From assembly GCF_016863515.1 (NCBI RefSeq), contig NZ_BOPA01000039.1, forward strand, positions 1 to 64,000: a stretch of 64,000 nucleotides of DNA, read 5' to 3'. Position 1 is the first letter of the stretch. Every line of letters begins with the position of its first letter. The position numbers and the translations under genes are program-made. This document shows positions 8,621 through 15,621 of this stretch, in pieces. The stretch is from Micromonospora gifhornensis (lineage in GTDB: Bacteria; Actinomycetota; Actinomycetes; Mycobacteriales; Micromonosporaceae). Below the pieces are notes generated by a model. That model worked only from the letters and a program-made list of their open reading frames with translations, was not told the DNA's origin and made no database searches.

Positions 8621-9909
8621 GTCAACTCCACGAATATCGTCGTCGGCCCACCGGGTGGGCTGGTCAGGGTGAACCGGCCGTCATGGGCCTCGACCCGCCG
8701 CCGGATGCCGCCGATGCCCGAGCCACGTCGCTCGTCGGCACCGCCGTGGCCGTCGTCGGTGACCGACAGGTACAGCCGGTCGGCGTCGCGCCGGACGGTG
8801 ACCGCCGCGCTGCCGGCACCGCTGTGCCGGGCGACGTTTGTCAGCGCCTCCGCCACCACGAAGTACGCCGTCGCCTCCACCGACGCGGCGCAGCGGCCCG
8901 GCACGTCGACCTCCACCGTGCACGGCACACCACAGCCGGCGGCCAGACCGTGCAGCGCTCCGGCGAGCCCACGGTCGTCGAGCACCGGCGGCAGGATGCC
9001 CCGCACCACCGCCCGCAGCTCCGCGAGCGCCGACTCGGCCGCGTCCTGCGCCCGCTCCAGCACCTGCGCGGCCTGCGCCGGATCACGCGCCAGGGCCCGC
9101 CGGGCGGCACCGAGCAACACGGTGACCGCTACCAGCCGGTTCTGCGCCCCGTCGTGCAGGGAACGCTCGATGCGGCGCAACTCGACCGCGTGCGCGTCCA
9201 ACGCCGCCGCGCGGGTGGCGGTCAGTTCCGCGATCCGCAGCGAGGCGTCGACGTCGCGCGGCGGCGCCAGCAACAGTCGTCCCGGCAGCGCCTGAAGGCG
9301 GGCCATTCGAGGGCCGAGCGCGATGGCCACGGCGAGCCAACCGACGCCGATCATCGCGACCACCAGTGCGTCGGGCAGCCCGTCGATGCGCCACATGACG
9401 ATGCCCGGACCACCGTCCTCGGGCGGCAGCAACCAGAAGTAGAGCGGGAACAGCAGGTACTGCACGGCGGACAGCGGCAGCGACAGCCCGAGCACGCCCA
9501 GCACGAACCCGGCCGTGCCGTGTATCGCCACGAAGGCGCACTCGCGCCGTACCCACGGGTCGCGCAGGGCGTCGCCCAGGCCGACCGGGACCGGTGGCGG
9601 GGCGGGCAGCTGGAACCCCCACCGGGACAGCCGGGCCCGTTCCCGCTCGGCAACCGACCGCACCGCCTTCAACGCGGACGGGACGACCACCAGACCGATG
9701 CCGACCACGCTCGCGATCGCCACCACGAACAGCAGCAGGAACGCCACCAGCGCCAGGATCGCCGTACCGAGACCGCCGACGAGGTGTTCCAGAGCGTCGA
9801 CGGTGATCCGTACGCGTTCGTGCAGGTACCGCCGTACCGCGTGGTCGCGATCCGCCTCGGTCCCGTCGCGTGACCCCCCGGAATCCCCACCCGCGTCTGC
9901 GCCCGCCAT
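8608..9909 (-). CDS. two-component sensor histidine kinase (HisKA_3 family)
   Basis: A 433-aa membrane kinase. The N-terminal half holds about four hydrophobic helices (near 48-76, 125-150, 150-163 and 180-200) with no large periplasmic sensor, as in intramembrane-sensing or LiaS/DesK-like kinases. The dimerisation helix carries the phospho-His252 in RSLHDGAQNRL. The ATPase domain follows, with N-box EALTNVARHSG and G-box around DDGHGG and GSGIGG. ATG at 9909 has GGGGAGGTGGG upstream. It overlaps the response regulator gene. With no extracellular domain, the stimulus is probably membrane-associated or delivered by the ABC transporter. Confidence 0.92.
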   Translation of the reverse strand: MAGADAGGDSGGSRDGTEADRDHAVRRYLHERVRITVDALEHLVGGLGTAILALVAFLLLFVVAIASVVGIGLVVVPSALKAVRSVAERERARLSRWGFQLPAPPPVPVGLGDALRDPWVRRECAFVAIHGTAGFVLGVLGLSLPLSAVQYLLFPLYFWLLPPEDGGPGIVMWRIDGLPDALVVAMIGVGWLAVAIALGPRMARLQALPGRLLLAPPRDVDASLRIAELTATRAAALDAHAVELRRIERSLHDGAQNRLVAVTVLLGAARRALARDPAQAAQVLERAQDAAESALAELRAVVRGILPPVLDDRGLAGALHGLAAGCGVPCTVEVDVPGRCAASVEATAYFVVAEALTNVARHSGAGSAAVTVRRDADRLYLSVTDDGHGGADERRGSGIGGIRRRVEAHDGRFTLTSPPGGPTTIFVELTCGS

Positions 9910-9973
9910 GCCCACCTCCCCGGCAGAGACGATAGGCGACCGCCCCCGACGCCGGCCCGCGGCGGCGGAAAAG

Positions 9974-10040
9974 GTACAGCCTGCTGTACCTGGATCGGGT
10001 CGCTGACTGGATCGTCGACCGCCGGCCGGCTGCCTAGCGT
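9974..10040 (+). promoter_or_regulatory. promoter with response-regulator-type operator (copy 2)
   Basis: GTACAGCCTGCTGTAC at 9974-9989, 20 nt starting CTGGATCGG, GATCGTC, 18 nt, and TAGCGT (10035-10040) as a likely -10. Every block and spacing matches the minus-strand copy in front of the ABC operon. It reads toward the 75-aa membrane protein at 10078 and lies in the divergent region upstream of the kinase. Confidence 0.75.
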
Positions 10041-10077
10041 TGTCGTCATGGTCAACCACGACACGCAGGGAGCAGCC

Positions 10078-10305
10078 ATGATCGACCAGCACCGTCACGC
10101 CTCCGCCGGTACCGCCGCCACGCCTGACAACGACGCCCGTAACCTGCTCCGCCCGGTGCTGTGGCTGCTGCTGATCCTCAGCGCCGCCGCCAACATCACC
10201 ATGTCGGTGGTCGGCGCGTACGCGATCGGTTCCGGATTCGGGCTGATCACCGTGGCCTGTGCGGTGACGCTCGTCGTGCACCACTACCGCCACCGTCGCG
10301 CCTAG
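10078..10305 (+). CDS. small two-helix membrane protein, co-regulated with the ABC operon
   Basis: A 75-aa protein with a polar His-containing N-terminus, two hydrophobic segments (about 25-45 and 50-67) and a basic HHYRHRR tail that should lie in the cytoplasm. I do not recognise a named family. The ATG at 10078 follows CAGGGAGCAGCC and is preferred over the in-frame ATG at 10048, which has no clear ribosome binding site. Its promoter matches that of the ABC operon, so it is probably an accessory or adaptor peptide of the same envelope response; that role is inferred from the promoter only. Confidence 0.72.
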   Translation: MIDQHRHASAGTAATPDNDARNLLRPVLWLLLILSAAANITMSVVGAYAIGSGFGLITVACAVTLVVHHYRHRRA

Positions 10306-10434
10306 CCGCGAGCCGGGGCCTGCGTCCAGGGCCGGCGTTCGAGGGCGGGCAGAGCTTGGCAGCCTGGAAGATGCCGTGTCCGGCGCGCCACCGCGACGAT
10401 GAAATGACCAGCCCGCCGGCCCTGAAGGAGTCCG

Positions 10435-10884
10435 ATGTCCATCCACGACGTACGAGTCGACGTCATGGAGCCGGTCGAGTTCGCCCGGCTGGTCAAGCGC
10501 ACCCCGGTCGAGGAACTACGCCAGGTTCTCCACGGTGCACGGCGTACCGAGATTCTCGACCATCTGATCGGCGGAATGCCCGCCGCGTTCCGTCCGGAGG
10601 TCGCCGGTCGTACCCGGGCGGTGGTGCACTGGCGCATCGGTGACCGGCTCGACGGCGGAGTCGACAAGTACGAGATGGTCATCGCCGACGGGGTCTGCAC
10701 CCTGTCGCCGCGCGCCGACGGCACGCCGCAGCTGACCCTGGACCTCGCCGCCGCGGACTTCGTCCGCCTGGTCACCGGAAACGCCCGCGCCGTCATGTTG
10801 GTGATGAAGGGCAAGCTGCAGACCCGCGGCGACCTCGCGTTGACCGCCCGGTTCCCGAAGCTGTTCGCCGCCCCCCGGCCCTGA
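10435..10884 (+). CDS. SCP2-like sterol-binding-fold protein
   Basis: A 149-aa protein. The second half fits the SCP2 lipid-binding fold: the pattern LTLDLAAADFVRLVTG and the C-terminal MKGKLQTRGDLAL...FPKLF match the conserved strand and helix of SCP2 domains. The N-terminal 45 residues are helical and unassigned. No signal peptide. The ligand is unknown; bacterial SCP2 proteins usually bind acyl chains or act as small accessory domains. It is a single gene followed by a strong hairpin. Confidence 0.75.
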   Translation: MSIHDVRVDVMEPVEFARLVKRTPVEELRQVLHGARRTEILDHLIGGMPAAFRPEVAGRTRAVVHWRIGDRLDGGVDKYEMVIADGVCTLSPRADGTPQLTLDLAAADFVRLVTGNARAVMLVMKGKLQTRGDLALTARFPKLFAAPRP

Positions 10885-10885
10885 G

Positions 10886-10919
10886 CGGGCGAGGTCCGAC
10901 CGCGCCCGGACCTCGCCCG
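10886..10919. terminator. bidirectional hairpin terminator
   Basis: CGGGCGAGGTCCG (10886-10898) pairs perfectly with CGGACCTCGCCCG (10907-10919), a 13-bp stem with an 8-nt loop, just after the SCP2-like gene and before the convergent membrane protein gene. Confidence 0.75.
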
Positions 10920-10936
10920 TCACCGGGTACCGACGG

Positions 10937-11869
10937 TCAGCGGTACGGCATCATCGGGAACCAGCCCACACCGAACATCGCGGGGACTCGCAGATCCCAG
11001 TAGACGACGGTGAAGACACCAAGCATGAGCATCAGCCCGCCGGTCACCACGGCGCTGCGCGACGGATCGGACGCCCACTGCAGGAAACGACCGCGGGTGA
11101 CGAGCACGATGATGGCGAACAGCACCGCCACGATCAGGATGTTGCCCAGCGACTGGAGGACGAACGCCATAGCCCCGTTGAGCGGGTTCCCGGTGTCCAC
11201 GGCCCAGTGGAACAGCTTGTTGAACAGCGGGTACGGCCGGCCGATGAGGAAGCCGCCGATGAGGGCGCCGATGGTGACCACCCGGGCCACCGGGCGACGG
11301 GCGAACACGTCGGGCAGGATGCCGAGGGCGGCCAGGCCGAGATAGGCCAACGCCAGCCCGATGAGGCCGAACACCATGGACGACTGGATGAGCCGGACCG
11401 GCATCTCGCCGACCATCTCGGTCGACAACTGCGGCAGCCGGTCACCGAGCATCACTCCGACCGCCCCGTACACCGCGGAGACGGCCACCATGCCGACGGT
11501 CATCCAGCCGACCGGGCGCAGCAGCGCGGCGACGGTGTGCCGGGCGATCCCGGTGCGTTCCGTGCTGGCCTGGGTCAGCGGGCCGACCGACGCCATCATG
11601 GCGATGTTGCAGGCGGTGAAGGTGCCCGCCAGCCCGGAGACGAAGGCGAAGATCAGCCCGGCGGCTGTCCCGGCGATGGGTGTCTCCTTGGCGTCGTGGC
11701 CGAGCGCCGCGTTGGCCAGGGTGTCGCCGATGACCGAGTCGACGAGTTCGAACGACCACACGACAGCCAGCAGGATTCCGCCGAGGATGGCGATCACGGT
11801 GGCCCGTACCGGTGGCCGGGGTTTCGTCGCATCTATCGATAGCGTCTCGCGGCTGTCAAGGTGGGCCAT
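10937..11869 (-). CDS. polytopic membrane protein, possibly CcdA/LysE-superfamily-like
   Basis: A 310-aa protein with about seven hydrophobic segments. After a short polar N-terminus, helix 1 is near 22-40, helix 2 contains GLAGTFTACNIAMM (a cysteine in a glycine-rich helix, reminiscent of CcdA/DsbD-type or LysE-type transporters), and others follow to the C-terminus. A second redox cysteine is not obvious, so I do not call it a thiol transporter. ATG at 11869 follows GGAAGGACGG. It is divergent from the DUF4386 gene. Function unknown. Confidence 0.65.
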   Translation of the reverse strand: MAHLDSRETLSIDATKPRPPVRATVIAILGGILLAVVWSFELVDSVIGDTLANAALGHDAKETPIAGTAAGLIFAFVSGLAGTFTACNIAMMASVGPLTQASTERTGIARHTVAALLRPVGWMTVGMVAVSAVYGAVGVMLGDRLPQLSTEMVGEMPVRLIQSSMVFGLIGLALAYLGLAALGILPDVFARRPVARVVTIGALIGGFLIGRPYPLFNKLFHWAVDTGNPLNGAMAFVLQSLGNILIVAVLFAIIVLVTRGRFLQWASDPSRSAVVTGGLMLMLGVFTVVYWDLRVPAMFGVGWFPMMPYR

Positions 11870-12154
11870 CTCGACCGTCCTTCCGTCGTGCTCAATTCGG
11901 GGGTGTGCGGCCCGGTCGCTGCCGTGCTCGCGCAGATAGCATCGAAGGTTCGTCAGTGGATGACGTCTCGTATCGTGCGGACTTCGGCATTGATCAGCGG
12001 CAACGTCCGCCGTTCGGCGGCACTGTGCCGGTTTTCGGGAGAACTGTCGTCCTCGCAGGATCGTCCGAGTGGCCGATTCGCCGTCGCACCGGCGCACAGC
12101 AGGGTTGCGGTATGACCGCCGTCTGTTGAGTGGCCGCGCCGAAGAGGAGTGCCG

Positions 12155-12862
12155 ATGGACGCATTGCGAAGGACCTCACTGGCCGCTGGCGGGCTCTATG
12201 TGCTCACCTTCGTCTCGATTCCGACCGTCGCGCTCTACGGGCCGGCACGCGACCCGGATTTCGTCCTCGGCACCGGGTCCGAAACCTCGGTCCTCGTCGG
12301 CGCTGTCCTCGAGGTGATCGTCGCGCTCGCCTGCATCGGCACCGCCGTGGTGCTGTACCCGGTGGTGAAGCGGCAGGGCCCCACCCGGGCGCTGGGCTTC
12401 GTCAGCGTCCGGATCCTCGAAGCCGCCTGCATCTTCATCGGTGTCGCGAGCCTGCTGACGATCGTGGCGCTGCGGCGGCAGGAAGTCGGCGCGGAGGCGG
12501 CGGTCACCGGCCAGATGCTTGTCGCCTCCTACGACTCGGTCTTCCTGGTCAGCCAGAGCCTCATCCCGGCGGCGAACGCGTTGTTGCTGGGCACGCTGTT
12601 GTACCAGGCACGCCTCGTGCCGCGGGTTCTTCCGGTGCTCGGCCTCGTCGGTGCGCCGCTGCTCGTCGTCTCGGACCTGTGTGTGTTGTTCGGTCTCTGG
12701 GACCGGCTGTCCCCGGTGACGGCGATCGGGGCGCTGCCCATCGCCGTCTGGGAGTTCTCGCTGGGTGTCTACCTGATCGTCCGGGGCTTCCGGCCGTCCC
12801 CTGTCACGGCGGGACTGCTCGCCACCGGCACGCCTGTCCGGGACACCGAGCCCGCGACGTAA
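12155..12862 (+). CDS. DUF4386 family membrane protein
   Basis: A 235-aa protein with about six transmembrane helices. The opening RRTSLAAGGLYVLTFVSIP and the following pattern (GTGSETSVLVGAVLEVIVALACIGTAVVLYPVVKRQ, read in segments) match DUF4386 proteins, which have no known function. ATG at 12155 has AGAGGAG six nt upstream and is preferred over the GTG at 12149. It is followed within about 60 bp by the TetR-associated small membrane gene. Confidence 0.8.
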   Translation: MDALRRTSLAAGGLYVLTFVSIPTVALYGPARDPDFVLGTGSETSVLVGAVLEVIVALACIGTAVVLYPVVKRQGPTRALGFVSVRILEAACIFIGVASLLTIVALRRQEVGAEAAVTGQMLVASYDSVFLVSQSLIPAANALLLGTLLYQARLVPRVLPVLGLVGAPLLVVSDLCVLFGLWDRLSPVTAIGALPIAVWEFSLGVYLIVRGFRPSPVTAGLLATGTPVRDTEPAT

Positions 12863-12867
12863 CTCGT

Positions 12868-12906
12868 ACAACGGCGTACGGTTTATCTCGAACATGAATG
12901 TTCGAG
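12868..12906 (+). promoter_or_regulatory. TetR-type box plus adjacent 20-bp dyad
   Basis: ACAACGGCGTACG at 12868-12880 recurs with one change (ACAACGGTGTACG) at 13771-13783 in front of the tetR gene, which suggests a common operator. Right after it, CTCGAACAT at 12887-12895 and ATGTTCGAG at 12898-12906 form a perfect 9-bp inverted repeat with a 2-nt centre. Both sit just upstream of the small membrane gene at 12922. Confidence 0.6.
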
Positions 12907-12921
12907 ACGGAGGTGCGCCGC

Positions 12922-13181
12922 ATGACCGTCGACAAGCTCCTGCGCCGTTGGCCCGCAGCCCTCGGCGCGCTGGTCGCGGTCGGTACGGTGCTCGGCGTCG
13001 AGCATGGCGGCCAGATCGCCTCCGTCGTGGCGGCGTCCGGGTTCGTCTACATCGCCGCAGTGGCGCTCGGGCGTCCCGGCGCGGCCTGGCCCGCCTTCGG
13101 TGTCACATTCGTGCTCGTCGGGCCGACCACCTGGACGTGCTGGTCGGGGTGGGTCTGCTCGTGGTCACCCTGACGAGGTGA
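12922..13181 (+). pseudogene. small membrane protein gene with apparent frameshift
   Basis: The frame from the ATG at 12922 (MTVDKLLRRWP) gives two hydrophobic helices and GVTFVLVGP, then turns into an unlikely Trp/Ser-rich tail (TTWTCWSGWVCSWSP) and stops at 13173. Moving to the -1 frame near 13120-13130 gives DHLDVLVGVGLLVVTLTR, a normal membrane helix, and stops at 13181. I infer a one-base indel close to the 3' end. It could be a natural mutation or a sequencing error. The gene shares an operator-like box with the convergent tetR gene and overlaps its 3' end. Confidence 0.55.
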
Positions 13182-13749
13182 CGGCGAGCGCCGCCAGCAC
13201 GGTGTCGCGTACCAGCCGGGTGGCGTCCTCGGCCGGCACGTCGCCCCGGTGCACCGCGGCGGATGCCCCGTGCAACACCGCCTGGACGGTGGTGAGCTGC
13301 CACGACAGCGGCATGTCCCGGCGGAACACGCCCTCGTCCCGGCCACGTGCGACCAGAGCGCGCATCCGGCGAGCCGGCTCCTCGTGCACGCGCCGCATCT
13401 CCTCCGGCGTCAGCGCATCGCTCGCCGCGACCACGATCGCCCCGAACCGGTACGTCAGCTGCCAGGTCGCCGCCAGCAGGCGGGCCATCGCGTCCCGGGC
13501 GTCACCGTCGAGATCGACAGCGGTCAGGGCCTGGTCGGTGCTGGCGATCACCCGGCGGCTGACCGCCTCGACCAACGCCGCACGGGACGGGAAGTGACCG
13601 TAGAGCGTCACCCGGCCCACGCCCGCCGCCCTCGCGATCTCGTTGACACTCACCGCCGGATCGGTGGCGAGCAGGGCGGTGGCGGCCTCAAGGATCGACT
13701 CGACGTTGCGGCGCGCGTCCGCGCGCCGGGCCGTCCCGTCGATCGCCAT
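13165..13749 (-). CDS. TetR family transcriptional regulator
   Basis: A 194-aa regulator. The N-terminal helix-turn-helix (about 8-60) contains VNEIARAAGVGRVTLYGHFPSR, the typical TetR recognition helix ending in the YxHF motif. The C-terminal ligand-binding half is hydrophobic and family-specific. ATG at 13749 follows GGGTGAGCGGG. A box upstream (13771-13783) matches the one before the neighbouring small membrane gene, so it probably represses itself and that gene. Confidence 0.9.
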   Translation of the reverse strand: MAIDGTARRADARRNVESILEAATALLATDPAVSVNEIARAAGVGRVTLYGHFPSRAALVEAVSRRVIASTDQALTAVDLDGDARDAMARLLAATWQLTYRFGAIVVAASDALTPEEMRRVHEEPARRMRALVARGRDEGVFRRDMPLSWQLTTVQAVLHGASAAVHRGDVPAEDATRLVRDTVLAALAVTSSG

Positions 13750-13770
13750 CCCGCTCACCCTGCTTCTCGA

Positions 13771-13783
13771 ACAACGGTGTACG
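13771..13783 (-). promoter_or_regulatory. putative TetR operator upstream of tetR
   Basis: ACAACGGTGTACG on the plus strand, 12 of 13 bases identical to the box at 12868-12880. Its centre lies about 28 bp upstream of the tetR start codon, a position suited to autorepression. Confidence 0.5.
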
Positions 13784-14028
13784 CCTTTCAGTCTAGGGCG
13801 GACCGATCGGACAGGTGGCGCTCGATTCACGAACTCGCCCTCAGTAAGGGCCTGGTGGTCGCTGTCGGAGATGTCCGTAGAAAGGACTGAAAGGCTGCTT
13901 CTGTCGCCGGTGTCATGGCCCGTTGGCGCGTGCCGAGGGCAGGGCCGGGTAGTCACCTCATGCGGAGAGGTCTCCATGCCCACGACATTCCCCCTGGCAT
14001 ACGTGGCACATGGGAAGGGAGAACGGTA

Positions 14029-15447
14029 ATGGCAGTGGACGTGTACGTCATCGCGACATCGTCACTCGGCGACCGCAGCTACCTGGCCTCGGACGGGCAA
14101 CAGGCGGTGGTGGTCGACCCGCAGCGCGACATCGACCGGGTGCTGTACCTGGCCGGCGAGAAGGGGGTGCGGATCACCCACGTGCTGGAGACGCACGTCC
14201 ACAACGACTACGTCTCCGGCGGCCTGGAACTCGCCCGGATGACCGGGGCGCAGTACCTGGTCGCCGCGGCCGACGAGGTCGACTTCGCGCGAACTCCGGT
14301 CTCCGACGGCGAGGTGGTGCCGGTGTCGGACCAGCTGCGGCTGCGGGTGGTCGCCACTGCGGGCCACACCTTCCACCACCTGTCGTACGTCCTGGACGAG
14401 GCCACCGGCGGCGACTGGCGGCCGGTGGGCGTCTTCACCGGCGGATCGCTGCTGTTCGGTACGACCGGACGCACCGATCTGCTCGGCAAGCAGTACGCCC
14501 AGGACCTGGCCCACCAGCAGTACGCCTCGGCGAAGCGGCTGGCCGAGCTGCTGCCCGACGGGGTGCAGGTGTGGCCGACGCACGGCTTCGGCAGCTTCTG
14601 TTCGGCCAGTCAGGCCGACGCCCCCGACTCGACAATCGGCCGGGAGAAGCAGGTGAACCCGGTGCTGCGCCTGGCGGCGGACGAGTTCGTCGACCAGACC
14701 CTCGCCGGCCTCGACGCCTACCCGGCGTACTACGCCCATATGGGCGTGGCGAACCTCGCCGGACCGGCCCCGGTGGACCTCACCCCGGTGAGCAGGGCGG
14801 ACGCCGCCGAGTTGGGCAGGCGCATCGCCGCCGGCGAGTGGGTCGTGGACCTGCGGCACCGCAAGGCGTACGCCGCCGCCCACCTGGCCGGCACGGTCAG
14901 CCTCGGGCTCGACGGTCCGATGTCGACCTGGCTGGGTTGGCTGATCGACTGGGGCAAGCCGGTGACCCTGCTCGCCGAGAGCCCGGAGCAGATCGCGCAC
15001 GCCCAGCGGGAACTGGTACGCATCGGTATCGACCGGCCGGCGGCACAGGCCACCGGCGAGGCCGAGCGGTGGGCGGCGGATCCCGGGCAGCTGCGGGAAC
15101 TGAAGATGGCCGACTTCCCGGCCCTCGCCGCCGCACGTGCCGGGCGACTCCCGGCTGGTCTTCCCGCCCCGGACGTGCTTCTCGACGTGCGGATGACAAA
15201 CGAGTGGCGCGGCGGCCACGTGGACGGTGCCGTGCACGTACCGCTTCCGGACCTGCCCGAGCGGCTCGCCGAGGTGCCCGCCGGCACCGTCTGGGTGCAC
15301 TGTGGCTCCGGCTACCGCGCCGCCGCCGCCGCGTCGCTGCTGGTCAACGCGGGCCGCGAGGTCGTCGTCATCAACGACAAGTTCGACCGGGCCGAGGCGG
15401 CGGGCCTCGCCATGGTCGCGCCGACGACGCCGACCGGCGGTCGATGA
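14029..15447 (+). CDS. MBL-fold sulfur dioxygenase-like enzyme with two rhodanese domains
   Basis: A 472-aa cytoplasmic protein. Residues 1-250 are a metallo-beta-lactamase domain of the ETHE1/Blh persulfide dioxygenase type, with metal motif THVHND (His56, His58, Asp60), AGHTFHH and THGFGSFC. Two rhodanese domains follow. The first (about 270-350, VVDLRHRKAYAAAHLAG) has no catalytic cysteine. The second (about 380-460) ends in VHCGSGYR with Cys425 in the active-site loop. It probably oxidises low-molecular-weight persulfides and moves sulfane sulfur in sulfide detoxification. ATG at 14029 follows GGGAAGGGAGAA. It ends at a strong hairpin. Confidence 0.88.
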   Translation: MAVDVYVIATSSLGDRSYLASDGQQAVVVDPQRDIDRVLYLAGEKGVRITHVLETHVHNDYVSGGLELARMTGAQYLVAAADEVDFARTPVSDGEVVPVSDQLRLRVVATAGHTFHHLSYVLDEATGGDWRPVGVFTGGSLLFGTTGRTDLLGKQYAQDLAHQQYASAKRLAELLPDGVQVWPTHGFGSFCSASQADAPDSTIGREKQVNPVLRLAADEFVDQTLAGLDAYPAYYAHMGVANLAGPAPVDLTPVSRADAAELGRRIAAGEWVVDLRHRKAYAAAHLAGTVSLGLDGPMSTWLGWLIDWGKPVTLLAESPEQIAHAQRELVRIGIDRPAAQATGEAERWAADPGQLRELKMADFPALAAARAGRLPAGLPAPDVLLDVRMTNEWRGGHVDGAVHVPLPDLPERLAEVPAGTVWVHCGSGYRAAAAASLLVNAGREVVVINDKFDRAEAAGLAMVAPTTPTGGR

Positions 15448-15560
15448 CCGAAGCGGCACGCCGGGATCGAATGTCTCGTTCCGGCTGCCCGCCTGCCTGC
15501 CGCGGGGTCAATCAACCAGCGGCGTCCCAACCTGAGTCCGGCCTCGTGGCGCGGAACACG

Positions 15561-15598
15561 CTCGAACGGGCCGGTGCCGTGGCATCGGCCCGTTCGAG
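15561..15598. terminator. bidirectional hairpin terminator
   Basis: CTCGAACGGGCCG (15561-15573) pairs with CGGCCCGTTCGAG (15586-15598) in a perfect 13-bp stem; the 12-nt loop can add a TGCC/GGCA helix. It separates the convergent rhodanese and esterase genes. Confidence 0.8.
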
Positions 15599-15621
15599 GC
15601 CGTGATTGGTTACCGGTGCCC

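Noticed and set aside
5474-9295. 1273-codon plus-strand open frame over the ABC operon and two-component genes
   Set aside because: It is the antisense shadow of well-supported genes on the other strand; its composition (Arg/Gly/His/Gln-rich, no domain) is that of GC-rich artefacts. The same holds for long frames at 39029-40987, 40870-42546 and 56034-58793.
12887-12906. LexA (SOS) box reading of CGAAC...GTTCG
   Set aside because: Actinobacterial SOS boxes have a 4-nt centre (CGAAC-N4-GTTCG); here the gap is 6 nt. The dyad is kept only as an unassigned operator.
13100-13181. Programmed -1 frameshift in the small membrane gene
   Set aside because: No slippery heptamer or downstream pseudoknot is evident; an indel or sequencing error is simpler.
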